From contig NZ_JAIQZK010000011.1 in assembly GCF_020075545.1 (NCBI RefSeq), positions 1 through 59,013 on the forward strand: a stretch of DNA of 59,013 bases, given 5' to 3'. How positions within the stretch are numbered: the first letter of the stretch is position 1; each line of letters begins with the position of its first letter. The notes beneath the pieces were generated by a model that was not told the origin of the DNA, did not search any database, and saw only the letters and a program-made list of their open reading frames with translations. The translations under genes and the position numbers were made by a program. Below are positions 5,755 through 17,138 of this stretch, piece by piece. The stretch comes from Nocardioides sp. TRM66260-LWL. GTDB lineage: Bacteria; Actinomycetota; Actinomycetes; Propionibacteriales; Nocardioidaceae.

Positions 5755-8172
5755 GTGGAGTCACCGCTGGCGCTGTACCGCCGCTACCGTCCCGAGACCT
5801 TCCGCGAGGTCATCGGGCAGGAGCACGTGACCGACCCCCTGCGCGCGGCCCTCGCGAACAACCGGGTCAACCACGCCTACCTCTTCTCCGGCCCGCGCGG
5901 CTGCGGCAAGACCACCAGCGCGCGCATCCTCGCCCGCGCCCTCAACTGCGAGCGAGCGCCGATCGCCGACCCCTGCGGCGAGTGCGACTCCTGCCGCGAC
6001 CTCGCCCGGGGCGGCCCGGGCTCGATCGACGTGATCGAGATCGACGCGGCGTCGCACGGCGGCGTCGACGACGCGCGCGACCTGCGCGAGAAGGCGTTCT
6101 TCGCGCCGGTGCGCAGCCGCTACAAGGTCTACATCATCGACGAGGCCCACATGGTCACGACGCAGGGCTTCAACGCCCTGCTCAAGCTGGTCGAGGAGCC
6201 TCCGCCGCACCTGCGGTTCATCTTCGCCACCACCGAGCCCGACAAGGTGCTGCCGACGATCCGCTCGCGCACCCACCACTACCCGTTCCGGCTGATCCCG
6301 CCGCGCCTGCTGTCGGCCTACCTCTCCGAGCTGTGCGAGCGCGAGGGCGTCCCGATCGAGCCGGCCGCCCTGCCGCTCGTCGTGCGGGCGGGCGCCGGCT
6401 CCGCGCGCGACACCCTGTCGGTGCTCGACCAGCTCCTGGGCGGCGCCGGGCCCGAGGGCGTCACGCACGCGCTGGCCACCGGGCTCCTCGGCTACACGCC
6501 CGACTCCCTGCTCGACGAGGTCGTCGACGCCTTCGCCGCCGGCGACGGGAGCGCGGTTTTCGGGGTGGTCGACAAGGTCATCGAGACCGGCCAGGACCCC
6601 CGGCGGTTCACCGAGGACCTCCTGCGCCGACTGCGCGACCTCGTGATCGTCGCGGCCGTCCCCGACGCGCCCGCGACCGGCCTGATCGACGTCTCCGAGG
6701 ACCAGGGCGAGCGGCTGGTCGCGCAGACCGCGCGCTTCGGCGCCAGCGAGCTGACCCGCGCCGCCGACCTCGTCGCCGCCGGGCTCACCGAGATGCGGGG
6801 CGCGACCGCGCCGCGGCTGCTGCTCGAGCTGATCTGCGCCCGCATCCTGCTGCCCGGGGCCGACCACACCTCCGACGGCCTCATGGCGCGCCTCGACCGG
6901 CTCGAGAAGCGCCTGTCGGTCGTCGGCACGCCCTCGCCTGCCGTCCGCCCCACGGTCGCGTCCCCCTCGCCGGCTCCGGCGGTCCCGCCCGCCGCGCCCG
7001 AGACCACGCCCACCACCCCTCCGGTCCAGGACCGCGCCGAGCCGCGTCCCCCGGTCGCGGAGTCGCCGGCCTCGGCGCCGGGCGAGCCGCCCGCCGAGGC
7101 CACCCGGGTGCCCGAGCCGACGCCGGCTCGTCGTCCGCTCACCTCGACCCCGCCCACCGTGCTCACCTCGACCCCGCCCGAGCTGCAGGAGCCGACGGTC
7201 GGTGCCGACGAGCAGCGGCCCGAGCCGGAGCCGCCCGCCCCGGCGGGCCCCGACAGCCCCGCGAGCGCGGCGCCCGCGCCGGCGGCTCCGGCTGCCCCGG
7301 CGGCCCCGGCGGCCCCGGCTGCCCCGGCGGCCCCGGCGGCCCCGGCGGCCCCGGCGGCCCCGGCGGCCCCGGCGGCCGCCGAGCCTCCCGTGGCCACCAC
7401 GCCGTCGGGCAGCGCGCTGAGCCTGGTCGAGGTGCGACGGCTCTGGCCGGACATCGTCGAGGTCACCAAGGCGCGTCGACGCATGACCTGGATCCACCTC
7501 ACCCAGAACGCCCAGGTGGTCGCGGTCGACGCCACGACCCTGACCCTCGGCTTCGCCAACGCTGGCGCCCGCGAGTCCTTCGAGCGGGGCGGCAGCGTCG
7601 AGATCGTCCGGCAGGCGGCCATCGACGTCGTCGGGGTGGCCTGGCGGATCGAGACCATCGTCGACCCCGGCGCGACGCCCGACGGCCCGGTCGTCACCCG
7701 TCCGGCCGCTCCGGCTCCTGCCGCTGCGCCGCCGGCCGCACCGCCGGCTCCGGCCGCCCCGGCAGCGCCGGCCGGTCCTGCCTTCGGCGAGTCCCGCGCC
7801 CCCGGCCCCGAGGCACCCGGCCCGGCGTCCGGCCCGGCGTCCGGTCCGCCCGCCGATCGGCTCACCGACGCCCGGCCGCCGGCCTGGCTCGACGAGGAGC
7901 CCGACGACGCCCCGCCACCGCCGCCCGACCCCGGCGGACGCCCGGGCAACGCCGCCCTGGCCGCGGCTCGCGAGGCCATCGCGACCACCCGTCCGTCCGA
8001 CGCCGGCACCGCCGCCCAGGCGGCCCAGGCGGCTCGCGCGGGCGACCTCGCCGCCGCCGACGCCGAGGCCCATCCGGACGATCCCGACGCCGACTCCGAC
8101 GAGCTCGGCGGCGCGGCGCTGCTCGAGCGCGAGCTCGGCGCCCGGATCATCGAGGAGATCCCCCACCAGTGA
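5755..8172 (+). CDS. dnaX: DNA polymerase III gamma/tau subunit
   Basis: This is the clamp-loader ATPase. Walker A GPRGCGKT (46-53), a zinc module (C65, C74, C77, C80), Walker B VYIIDEAH (about 124-131) and the sensor FATTEPDKVLPTIRSR are all present. The N-terminal AAA+ domain and collar run to about residue 380. They are followed by a long Ala/Pro-rich linker with a near-perfect run of PAA units (about 508-542), then a conserved domain (SGSALSLVEVRRLWPDIVEVTKARRRMTWIHL...) typical of actinobacterial DnaX, and a second Pro/Ala region. The protein is 805 aa from a GTG start. It heads a cluster with ybaB and recR, as in most bacteria. Confidence 0.97.
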   Translation: MESPLALYRRYRPETFREVIGQEHVTDPLRAALANNRVNHAYLFSGPRGCGKTTSARILARALNCERAPIADPCGECDSCRDLARGGPGSIDVIEIDAASHGGVDDARDLREKAFFAPVRSRYKVYIIDEAHMVTTQGFNALLKLVEEPPPHLRFIFATTEPDKVLPTIRSRTHHYPFRLIPPRLLSAYLSELCEREGVPIEPAALPLVVRAGAGSARDTLSVLDQLLGGAGPEGVTHALATGLLGYTPDSLLDEVVDAFAAGDGSAVFGVVDKVIETGQDPRRFTEDLLRRLRDLVIVAAVPDAPATGLIDVSEDQGERLVAQTARFGASELTRAADLVAAGLTEMRGATAPRLLLELICARILLPGADHTSDGLMARLDRLEKRLSVVGTPSPAVRPTVASPSPAPAVPPAAPETTPTTPPVQDRAEPRPPVAESPASAPGEPPAEATRVPEPTPARRPLTSTPPTVLTSTPPELQEPTVGADEQRPEPEPPAPAGPDSPASAAPAPAAPAAPAAPAAPAAPAAPAAPAAPAAPAAPAAAEPPVATTPSGSALSLVEVRRLWPDIVEVTKARRRMTWIHLTQNAQVVAVDATTLTLGFANAGARESFERGGSVEIVRQAAIDVVGVAWRIETIVDPGATPDGPVVTRPAAPAPAAAPPAAPPAPAAPAAPAGPAFGESRAPGPEAPGPASGPASGPPADRLTDARPPAWLDEEPDDAPPPPPDPGGRPGNAALAAAREAIATTRPSDAGTAAQAAQAARAGDLAAADAEAHPDDPDADSDELGGAALLERELGARIIEEIPHQ

Positions 8173-8242
8173 TCCGGCAGGCTGGTCCCGACCATCCGCG
8201 CGCCGTCCGCGTCCGCCGCCCGTCCCGACCCGAGGTGACCCC

Positions 8243-8680
8243 ATGAGCCAGAACCCCTTCGACGCCCTCGGCGGCGGCCTCGACCTCGGCGGCCTGCTGC
8301 AGCAGGCGCAGGCGATGCAGGAGCAGCTCGCCGCCGCCCAGCAGCGGCTCGCGGACGCCGAGGTCAGCGGCCGCGCCGGCGGCGAGGCCGTCACGGTCAC
8401 CGTCAACGGCGTCGGCGAGCTGCGCCGGGTCGTCGTCGCGCCCGGCACGGTCGACGGCGCGGACGCCGACTCCCTCGCCGAGTTCGGCGACCTGGTCGTC
8501 GCCGCCTACCGCGACGCCAAGGCGCAGGCCGACGCGCTCGCCGAGAGCTCCCTGGACCCCCTGGCCGGGGGCGCGCTCGACGCGCTGGGCGGACTCGGCG
8601 CACTGGGCGGGCTCGGCGGTCCCGGCGGCGGAGCCGGCTCGGACGAGGGCGGCACGCCGCCCCGCAAGCTCGGCTTCTGA
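8243..8680 (+). CDS. ybaB: YbaB/EbfC family nucleoid-associated protein
   Basis: The 145-aa protein has the coiled-coil N-terminus LLQQAQAMQEQLAAAQQRLADAEVSG and the beta-rich core VTVTVNGVGELRRVVVAPGTV of the YbaB/EbfC dimeric DNA-binding family. The position between dnaX and recR is conserved across bacteria. The last 35 residues are Gly-rich and probably disordered. Confidence 0.95.
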   Translation: MSQNPFDALGGGLDLGGLLQQAQAMQEQLAAAQQRLADAEVSGRAGGEAVTVTVNGVGELRRVVVAPGTVDGADADSLAEFGDLVVAAYRDAKAQADALAESSLDPLAGGALDALGGLGALGGLGGPGGGAGSDEGGTPPRKLGF

Positions 8681-8689
8681 GGCGCACGC

Positions 8690-9286
8690 GTGTACGAGGG
8701 CGTCGTCCAGGACCTCATCGACGAGCTCGGCCGACTGCCGGGCGTGGGGCCGAAGAGCGCGCAGCGGATCGCCTTCCACCTGCTGCAGGCCGACCCGGCC
8801 GACGTGCAGCGGCTGTCCGACGTGCTGGTCGAGGTCAAGCGCCGGGTGCGGTTCTGCACCATCTGCTTCAACGTCTCCGAGGACGACCAGTGCCGCATCT
8901 GCCGCGACCCGCGGCGCGACCCCACTGTGCTGTGCGTCGTCGAGGAGTACAAGGACGTCGTCGCGATCGAGCGCACCCGCGAGTACCGCGGTCGCTACCA
9001 CGTGCTCGGCGGCGCGATCAGCCCGATCGACGGCATCGGGCCCGACCAGCTGCACATCCGCGAGCTGATGCCGCGGCTGGCCGACGGCACCGTCACCGAG
9101 GTCATCCTCGCCACCGACCCGAACCTCGAGGGTGAGGCCACCGCGACCTTCCTGACCCGCATGCTGAGGTCCATGGAGATCACCGTGTCCCGTCTCGCGA
9201 GCGGTCTGCCCGTGGGCGGAGACCTCGAGTACGCCGACGAGGTCACCCTCGGTCGTGCGTTCGCCGGCCGCAGGAGCGCAGAATGA
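8690..9286 (+). CDS. recR: Recombination mediator RecR
   Basis: The 198-aa length is normal. It shows the helix-hairpin-helix [20 protein letters not shown] (about 11-30), the four-cysteine zinc finger [19 protein letters not shown] (about 56-74) and a TOPRIM domain ([25 protein letters not shown]). RecR works with RecO/RecF to load RecA at gaps. It starts with GTG 9 nt after ybaB, and the next gene overlaps its stop by 4 nt. Confidence 0.97.
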   Translation: MYEGVVQDLIDELGRLPGVGPKSAQRIAFHLLQADPADVQRLSDVLVEVKRRVRFCTICFNVSEDDQCRICRDPRRDPTVLCVVEEYKDVVAIERTREYRGRYHVLGGAISPIDGIGPDQLHIRELMPRLADGTVTEVILATDPNLEGEATATFLTRMLRSMEITVSRLASGLPVGGDLEYADEVTLGRAFAGRRSAE

Positions 9287-9906
9287 GCAGCGTGACCACC
9301 CAGAGCACCGACGCCTCCGAGGGCGAGGTCGTCTCCGTCGTCGGCCCGCTCGACGCCGAGACCGAGGACTTCGCCCAGCAGATCGCCGACCAGGTGGAGT
9401 CGTTCCTGCTGGCCCTGCGCGCGATCTCCCAGGAGTCGGACGCCGGCAGCAGCATCTCCCTGCTGCTCCTCGAGATCAGCCAGGTGCTCCTGGCCGGGGC
9501 CCGGCTGGGCGCCCAGCGCGACTTCACCCCCGACACCCGCTACCAGCCGGACGTCGGCCCGGAGCCCGACCTCGACGCCATGCGACTGCGGCTGGCCGAC
9601 CTGCTGGCGCCGATCGACTCCTACGTCTTCGTCTTCGACCCCTACCTGCCCGAGGTGGTCGGCAGCCGGCTCTCCGACGACCTCGCCAGCATCGCCACCG
9701 ATCTCGACACCGGCCTGCGGCACTTCCGTCGCGGCGACGTCGAGGAGGCGCTGTGGTGGTGGCAGTTCTCCTACGTCTCCTCCTGGGGCAACCTCGCGGG
9801 CGCGGCGCTCAACGCGCTGATCTCCGTCGTGGCGCACGACCGGCTCGACGTCGAGACCTTCGACGCCGACCAGGTCGCGGTGGCCGAGGAGGTCCTGGCC
9901 GACTGA
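9283..9906 (+). CDS. DUF5063 domain-containing protein
   Basis: The 207-aa acidic soluble protein belongs to the DUF5063 family, judged by [21 protein letters not shown] and the aromatic segment [32 protein letters not shown]. No catalytic motif is visible and the function is unknown. It is translationally coupled to recR (ATGA overlap), and this recR-DUF5063-ask order occurs in other actinobacteria, so a link to DNA metabolism is possible but unproven. Confidence 0.8.
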   Translation: MSSVTTQSTDASEGEVVSVVGPLDAETEDFAQQIADQVESFLLALRAISQESDAGSSISLLLLEISQVLLAGARLGAQRDFTPDTRYQPDVGPEPDLDAMRLRLADLLAPIDSYVFVFDPYLPEVVGSRLSDDLASIATDLDTGLRHFRRGDVEEALWWWQFSYVSSWGNLAGAALNALISVVAHDRLDVETFDADQVAVAEEVLAD

Positions 9907-10006
9907 GATGCGCGCGGCCCGGCGGGCGCCGCGCGGATAGACTCCCCGGGTCATCCGCGGCGTCCGGTCTGGACCCGCGCGCCGGTCCGGAACGGGGGAG
10001 CCCACC

Positions 10007-12329
<2,323 letters not shown>

Positions 12330-12342
12330 GCGACCCCACGAC

Positions 12343-12382
12343 GGCGAGGGCCGGCGTCCCGCACGGGACGCCGGCCCTCGCC
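12343..12382 (+). terminator. Perfect 18-bp hairpin after asd
   Basis: The arms 12343-12360 and 12365-12382 are perfect reverse complements (GGCGAGGGCCGGCGTCCC) around the loop GCAC. It lies between convergent asd and the minus-strand membrane gene, so it may terminate both. There is no T tract. Confidence 0.85.
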
Positions 12383-12398
12383 GCGTGCGGTCGCCTCG

Positions 12399-13292
12399 TC
12401 AGGATTCCTCGAAGGCGGTGGACGCGAGCTGGGCGCCGAGGAACGCGAGCGCTCCCAGGATCGGCTGGACGACGACCATCCACGGCGAGGTCAGCGATCC
12501 GGCGAGGAACAGCAGGCTGACGACGCACACCAGCGCGACGCCGAGCACCGCCGTGCCGCCGGGCTCGGGGGCGCGGAGCAGGTCGAGCGCGAGCCGGCCG
12601 AGGAGTGCGCCGACGACGACGATCAGCACGAGCAGCAGGGTGCCCGCGGCGCCCCCGCAGGTCTCGGTGCCACGGACCGCGCCGCAGCCGCGGAGCGCGC
12701 CGACGGTGAGCCCGGTGAGCAGGAGCCCGACCAGCGCGCCGACGGCGGCTGCGGCGGCGCGCGGCGGCACCGAGGCGATGGGCGCGGTGCGCGCGGCCCG
12801 GGCCGGGCGCGTCGGGCGGGGCTCTCGGGGTGCGCGGGGCGGCTTCGGCGCCTTGGCGGGCGCGGCCGAGCGGGTCGAGCGGGGCTCCCGCGGCGGCTTC
12901 GCCGCCTTGGTGGGCCTGGTGGCCCGCTGGCGACGGGGCGCGCGCTCGGCGGGCTCGGGGGCGGAGTAGAACCGGTCGAAGGGGTCGTCGGTCGGCGTCG
13001 GATCGCTCCACGACGAGACCTCGGGCGTCGTCTGCTCGGCCGCGGGGGCGTCGAGCACGTCGTCCCAGGTCTGCATCTCGACGGCGTCCGGCTGCGGCGC
13101 CCGCTCCGTCGGGACGACGGGCTCGATCGGCCGGGTCGGCTCGGGCTGCCCGGCCTGGTCGGGCTGGTCGGGCTGCCCGGCCTGGTCGGGCTGGTCGGGC
13201 TGCCCGGCCTGCTCGGGCCGGTCGGCGCGGCGCCGACGCCACGGCAGGGACGGAGGTGCGATCGATGGGGTCTCGCGCTCGTCGTCGGCCAT
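12399..13292 (-). CDS. Proline-rich multi-pass membrane protein, unknown function
   Basis: The 297-aa product has an N-terminal cytoplasmic-type half (1-150) rich in Pro, Gln, Asp, Arg and Lys, including a duplicated AGQPDQPDQ unit. The C-terminal half has about four hydrophobic helices (AAAAVGALVGLLLTGLTVGAL, TLLLVLIVVVGALLGRLAL, AVLGVALVCVVSLLFLAGSL, VVVQPILGALAFLGAQLAS). I do not recognise a specific family. Such Pro-rich tails on small membrane proteins are common in actinobacteria. ATG 13292 is the only reasonable start. Confidence 0.7.
   Translation of the reverse strand: MADDERETPSIAPPSLPWRRRRADRPEQAGQPDQPDQAGQPDQPDQAGQPEPTRPIEPVVPTERAPQPDAVEMQTWDDVLDAPAAEQTTPEVSSWSDPTPTDDPFDRFYSAPEPAERAPRRQRATRPTKAAKPPREPRSTRSAAPAKAPKPPRAPREPRPTRPARAARTAPIASVPPRAAAAAVGALVGLLLTGLTVGALRGCGAVRGTETCGGAAGTLLLVLIVVVGALLGRLALDLLRAPEPGGTAVLGVALVCVVSLLFLAGSLTSPWMVVVQPILGALAFLGAQLASTAFEES
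13152..13205. repeat. Two 27-bp tandem repeats inside the membrane protein gene
   Basis: Two identical 27-bp units (13152-13178 and 13179-13205) begin with GGCCTGGTCGGGCTGG, and a third degenerate partial unit follows. They keep frame and encode the PDQ-rich repeats of the flanking CDS. Confidence 0.85.
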
Positions 13293-13461
13293 GCCGCCAG
13301 TGTCTCAGAGACCCGCGTCACGCCCGACGACCGGCGTCACGCGCCGTTCACCGACCGGTCTATACCGATCCCGCGGATTCGTCCTCGGACGCGACAGCGC
13401 AGGTCAGCGGCCTTTACCGTAGGTCCGCGTCCCTCCCTGCCTCCGCTCCCAAGGAACGATC

Positions 13462-13716
13462 ATGAAGAAGACCTTCGCCGTGGTGGGCGGCCTGATCGCC
13501 GTCGCCGCCGTCCTGCTGCTCGTCGGGCCCGCCAACGCCGCCGGCCCGGCCGACCCGTACAACACCGCGCTCGTGCAGACCCTGTCGAACCAGGTCAGCA
13601 CGCTGCAGAACCAGGTCACGGGACTGAGCACCCAGATCACCAACCTGACGAACCAGATCGCGCAGCTGCAGACCGCGTTCGCGCAGCTGCTCGCGCTGCT
13701 GTCCGGTCGCCCCTGA
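13462..13716 (+). CDS. Small secreted coiled-coil protein
   Basis: The 84-aa product has a signal peptide (MKKTFAVVGGLIAVAAVLLLVGPANA, cleavage after ANA at about 26). The mature part of about 58 residues is dominated by heptads of Leu/Val with Asn/Gln (LSNQVSTLQNQVTGLSTQITNLTNQIAQLQ). This looks like a small parallel coiled coil resembling Lpp-type or trimeric Asn-layer coils. There is no lipobox cysteine. It has a strong AAGGAACG ribosome site. The DUF4012 gene starts 4 nt after its stop, so the two probably act together at the cell surface. No family recognised. Confidence 0.75.
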   Translation: MKKTFAVVGGLIAVAAVLLLVGPANAAGPADPYNTALVQTLSNQVSTLQNQVTGLSTQITNLTNQIAQLQTAFAQLLALLSGRP

Positions 13717-13720
13717 TCGC

Positions 13721-15469
13721 TTGACCTCACGCCTCCGCCCCGGCGGCCCTCGTGGCCGCCGGGGCGTCGTCCGTCGCGCCCTGCTCGGGGGCCTCGCGAC
13801 GGTGCTCCTGGTCGTCGCCTGGACGGCGTGGACCGCATGGCACGCGCGCCACGAGCTGGCGCAGGCGCGCGCCGAGATCGCGTCCCTCGACGACCGCGAC
13901 GGGCTCACCCCTGCGCGGGTCGACGAGGTGGCGCAGCGCGTCCAGCAGCACCTCGCGTCCGCGGACGGCGACCTCGGCCAGCCGCAGTGGGCGCTGATCG
14001 CCGCCCTGCCGGTGGTCGGCGACGACGTCGGCGTGCTGCGCGACGCGGTGTCGGCCGGTAGCGACCTCGCCACGGCGGCCGTCGACCGGCTCTCGATCGC
14101 ACGCGCCGCCCTCGATCGCCTCCAGGTGCGCGGCGGCGGGCTCGACCTCGACGCCCTGGCACGGCTCCAGGAGGTCCTCGCGCGGGTCCAGCCGGACGTC
14201 CGCGCCGCCGCCGATCGGCTCGACGCCCTCGACACGACGGGCGTCTCGTCCCGCGTGGCCGAGCCGGTGGAGAGCCTGCGGACGCGGGTGGACGAGCTGC
14301 AGGGCTCCGTCGACGGCGGACGCACGGCGGTCGACGTGCTCGCCGACCTGCTGGCCGGACGCCGGTCCTACGCCCTGGTGTTCCAGAACAGCGCCGAGCT
14401 GCGCTCGACGGGCGGCCTCCCCGGCGCGTGGACGCAGCTGAGGGTCGACGACGGCCGCGTGCGGGTCGGCCGGCAGGGGGCGGGGCAGGACGTCGTCGCG
14501 ACCGCTCCCGTCGCGCCGGTCGACGCGAGCTTCGAGCAGGCGTTCACCGACGGCGTCGCCCAGGACTTCCGCAACACCAACCTCGTCCCCGACTACCCGA
14601 CCGCGGCGTCGCTCCAGCGGCGGCTGCTCGCGCGCGTGGCCCGCCTGGACGTCGACGGTGTGGTGGCGATCGATCCCGTCGCCGTCTCGCTGCTCATGCG
14701 CGCCACCGGGCCGATCACGGTCGACGGCCGGCGCCTCGACGCCGACACGGTGGTGCCCTTCCTGCTCAGCGAGGTCTACGCCCTCTACCCCGACCCCGAC
14801 CGCCAGGACGAGGTGTTCGCCGAGGTCGTCCGGGTCGTGTTCGAGAAGGTCACCTCCGGCGGCCTCGACCCGCTGCAGCTGATGCGCCAGGCGCGGCAGG
14901 CGATCGACCAGCGCCGACTGCTGGTCTGGTCGGCGGACGAGCGGACGCAGCGCCTGATCGCCCCGACGCCGGTCTCCGGCGCGCTGCCCCGCGGTCAGGC
15001 GGTCGGCGTGTACCTCTCCGACGACACGCGGGCCAAGATGAGCTACTACCTCGACGTATCGACGCTCGCGCGCACCGACGGCTGCACGGCGGCCGGCGCG
15101 CAGCGCTACGACGTCACGCTCACCCTGCGGTCCACGGCGCCTGCCGACGCCGCCGCCACCCTCCCCGCCTATGTGCTCGGCACCCCGTACGGGCCGAAGG
15201 GATCGCAGGCGGTGCAGGTCGTGCTCGTCGGGCCGAGGGGCGGCCGGATCGACACCCCGACCCTGCTGGGACGTCCGCTGCCGTTCCGCCGGGCGCGGAT
15301 GCTCGACCGGCCAGCGCTGATCCTGGGCCTGCCGCTGGGCCCGGGGGACGCGCTCCTCGTCGACGCCACGATGACCGGCCCCGCCGGTGGGCGGGGCCCG
15401 ACGGACTACGCCGTGACCCCGACCGTGCGGTACGCCTCGACGCTGCACACGCTGCCACCGGCCTGCTGA
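13721..15469 (+). CDS. DUF4012 domain-containing membrane-anchored protein
   Basis: The 582-aa protein has one N-terminal transmembrane anchor (ALLGGLATVLLVVAWTAWTAWHA, about 22-44) and a helical stalk to about 190. The DUF4012 core follows (SYALVFQNSAELRSTGGLPGAWTQLRVDDGRVRV, then VDGVVAIDPVAVSLLMRATGPITVDG). DUF4012 proteins are extracytoplasmic, distantly LCP/CpsA-like, and often found with polysaccharide genes; the function is not established. The TTG start follows the coiled-coil gene by 4 nt, so they form one operon ending at the hairpin 15498-15530. No alternative start gives a complete anchor. Confidence 0.85.
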   Translation: MTSRLRPGGPRGRRGVVRRALLGGLATVLLVVAWTAWTAWHARHELAQARAEIASLDDRDGLTPARVDEVAQRVQQHLASADGDLGQPQWALIAALPVVGDDVGVLRDAVSAGSDLATAAVDRLSIARAALDRLQVRGGGLDLDALARLQEVLARVQPDVRAAADRLDALDTTGVSSRVAEPVESLRTRVDELQGSVDGGRTAVDVLADLLAGRRSYALVFQNSAELRSTGGLPGAWTQLRVDDGRVRVGRQGAGQDVVATAPVAPVDASFEQAFTDGVAQDFRNTNLVPDYPTAASLQRRLLARVARLDVDGVVAIDPVAVSLLMRATGPITVDGRRLDADTVVPFLLSEVYALYPDPDRQDEVFAEVVRVVFEKVTSGGLDPLQLMRQARQAIDQRRLLVWSADERTQRLIAPTPVSGALPRGQAVGVYLSDDTRAKMSYYLDVSTLARTDGCTAAGAQRYDVTLTLRSTAPADAAATLPAYVLGTPYGPKGSQAVQVVLVGPRGGRIDTPTLLGRPLPFRRARMLDRPALILGLPLGPGDALLVDATMTGPAGGRGPTDYAVTPTVRYASTLHTLPPAC

Positions 15470-15497
15470 GATCGGGCGACCCGGTCGGGAGATGCAC

Positions 15498-15530
15498 GAG
15501 GCCCGGATCCGCTCAGCGGATCCGGGCCTC
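15498..15530. terminator. 15-bp hairpin between the DUF4012 gene and tRNA-Pro
   Basis: The arms GAGGCCCGGATCCGC (15498-15512) and its reverse complement (15516-15530) enclose the loop TCA. It lies between convergent genes, so it is probably a bidirectional terminator. Confidence 0.8.
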
Positions 15531-15551
15531 ACGTCTGCCCAGGGGCAGGAG

Positions 15552-15625
<74 letters not shown>

Positions 15626-15676
15626 ATGTGGGCCGGAGCCCACAAGACGGGGAGCATAGCGGAGGCGTGCGGGCCG

Positions 15677-16636
15677 TCACGAATCGCGGTGTGCGGCCCG
15701 GACGCGGGGGTCGCGGGCGGTGAACGTCAGCAGCGTGGCCTCGGGTCGGCATGCCACGCGCACCCGCACGTACGGGCTGGTGCCGAGGCCGGCTGAGACG
15801 TGCAGCCAGGACGAGCCGGGGTCGCCGGGCCGGGACGCGGCCGGGTGGCGGTGCAGGCCCTTGACCCGCGCGGGCTCGAGGTCGCAGTTGGTGGCGAGCG
15901 CGCGTCCGCCCGGCAGGCACACCTGTCCGCCGTGGGTGTGGCCGGCCAGGATCGCGTCGTAGCCGTCGCGGGCGAACGCGTCGAGCACCCGCAGGTAGGG
16001 CGCGTGGGTGACGCCGAGCCGGACGTCCGCGTCGGCGTCGGCCGGCCCGCCCAGCTCGTCGTAGCGGTCGTAGGAGAGGTGCGGGTCGTCGACGCCGCCG
16101 AAGGCCAGGCGCGACTCGCCGACGGCGAGGGCCCCGCGCCGGTTGGTGAGGTCGAGCCAGCCGCGTCCGCGCATCGACGCCGCCAGCTCGCGCCAGGGCA
16201 GCTGCGGGCTGTGGGTCTGCCGGCGGCCGTCGTCGGGCAGCAGGTAGCGGAACGGGTTGCGCATCGTGGGGGAGAAGTAGTCGTTGGAGCCGAGCACGAA
16301 GACGCCCGGCACGTCGAGCAGCGGGCCGAGCGCGTCGAGCAGCGCCGGCACGGCGTCGGGGTGCGCGAGGTTGTCGCCGGTGTCGACGACGAGGTCGGGC
16401 TCCAGCGCGGCGAGTCCGGCGATCCAGGCGCGCTTGCGCTGCTGCGTGGGCACGAGGTGCAGGTCGGAGACGTGCAGCACGCTCAGCGGCCGCTGCCCCG
16501 GCGGCAGCACCGGCAGGGCGACGCGGCGCAGCGTGTAGGCGCGGGCCTCGGCGAGCCCGTAGCCGAGCAGGCCCACCCCGCCGAGCGCCCCGGCTCCGAC
16601 CAGGCGGGTGGCGAGGCGCAGCGGAGTGGGAGGCAC
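15677..16636 (-). CDS. Metallophosphoesterase
   Basis: The 319-aa calcineurin-like phosphoesterase has an N-terminal hydrophobic anchor (LVGAGALGGVGLLGYGLA) and metal-binding motifs LHVSDLHLVP (DxH), VDTGDNL (GDN) and GSNDYF (GNH variant), then VTHAPYLR and AGHTHGGQV (GHxH). It matches the mycobacterial Rv3683 type beside ponA2. The gene is divergent from yqeY. A TTG start 18 nt upstream (16654) is possible, but it would crowd the yqeY leader, so I prefer the GTG at 16636. Confidence 0.9.
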   Translation of the reverse strand: MPPTPLRLATRLVGAGALGGVGLLGYGLAEARAYTLRRVALPVLPPGQRPLSVLHVSDLHLVPTQQRKRAWIAGLAALEPDLVVDTGDNLAHPDAVPALLDALGPLLDVPGVFVLGSNDYFSPTMRNPFRYLLPDDGRRQTHSPQLPWRELAASMRGRGWLDLTNRRGALAVGESRLAFGGVDDPHLSYDRYDELGGPADADADVRLGVTHAPYLRVLDAFARDGYDAILAGHTHGGQVCLPGGRALATNCDLEPARVKGLHRHPAASRPGDPGSSWLHVSAGLGTSPYVRVRVACRPEATLLTFTARDPRVRAAHRDS

Positions 16637-16662
16637 CGGCCCAGGCTGCCACAATCGGCCCC

Positions 16663-17121
16663 ATGAGCGACCTCAAGGACCGTCTGCGCGCCGACCTCAC
16701 CACCGCCATGAAGGCCCGCGACGAGCTGCGCTCCTCCACGCTCCGGATGGTGCTCACCGCGCTCACCAACGCCGAGGTCTCCGGCAAGGAGGCCCGCGAG
16801 CTGAGCGACGACGAGGTCGTGGGCGTGCTCGCCTCGGAGGCCAAGAAGCGCCGCGAGGCCGCGACCGCCTTCGACGACGGCGGGCGTCCCGAGATGGCCG
16901 CCAAGGAGCGCGCCGAGGCCGACGTGCTGGCCGACTACCTGCCGGCCCCGCTCACCGAGGACGAGGTGCACGACCTGGTCGCCGCCGCCATCGCGCAGGT
17001 CGGCGCCGCCGGCGAGGGCATGAAGGCGATGGGACGGGTGATGGGCGTCGTCACGCCGCAGGTGAAGGGTCGGGCCGACGGCGCGTTCGTCGCCGCGGAG
17101 GTGCGCCGCCAGCTCGCCTGA
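16663..17121 (+). CDS. GatB/YqeY domain-containing protein
   Basis: The 152-aa protein is a stand-alone YqeY-type domain, related to the tRNA-binding tail of GatB: LKDRLRADLTTAMKARDELRSSTLRMVLTALTNAEVSGK at the start and a C-terminal GMKAMGRVMGVVTPQVKGRADG motif. Its role in amidotransferase or tRNA metabolism is presumed from the domain. It is convergent with the penicillin-binding protein gene. Confidence 0.92.
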   Translation: MSDLKDRLRADLTTAMKARDELRSSTLRMVLTALTNAEVSGKEARELSDDEVVGVLASEAKKRREAATAFDDGGRPEMAAKERAEADVLADYLPAPLTEDEVHDLVAAAIAQVGAAGEGMKAMGRVMGVVTPQVKGRADGAFVAAEVRRQLA

Positions 17122-17138
17122 GCCGCCGGCCCCTACCC

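Noticed and set aside
5761..8448. Very long minus-strand frame opposite dnaX
   Set aside because: It is a GC-rich shadow of the dnaX codons, with Arg/Gly-rich composition and no recognisable domain.
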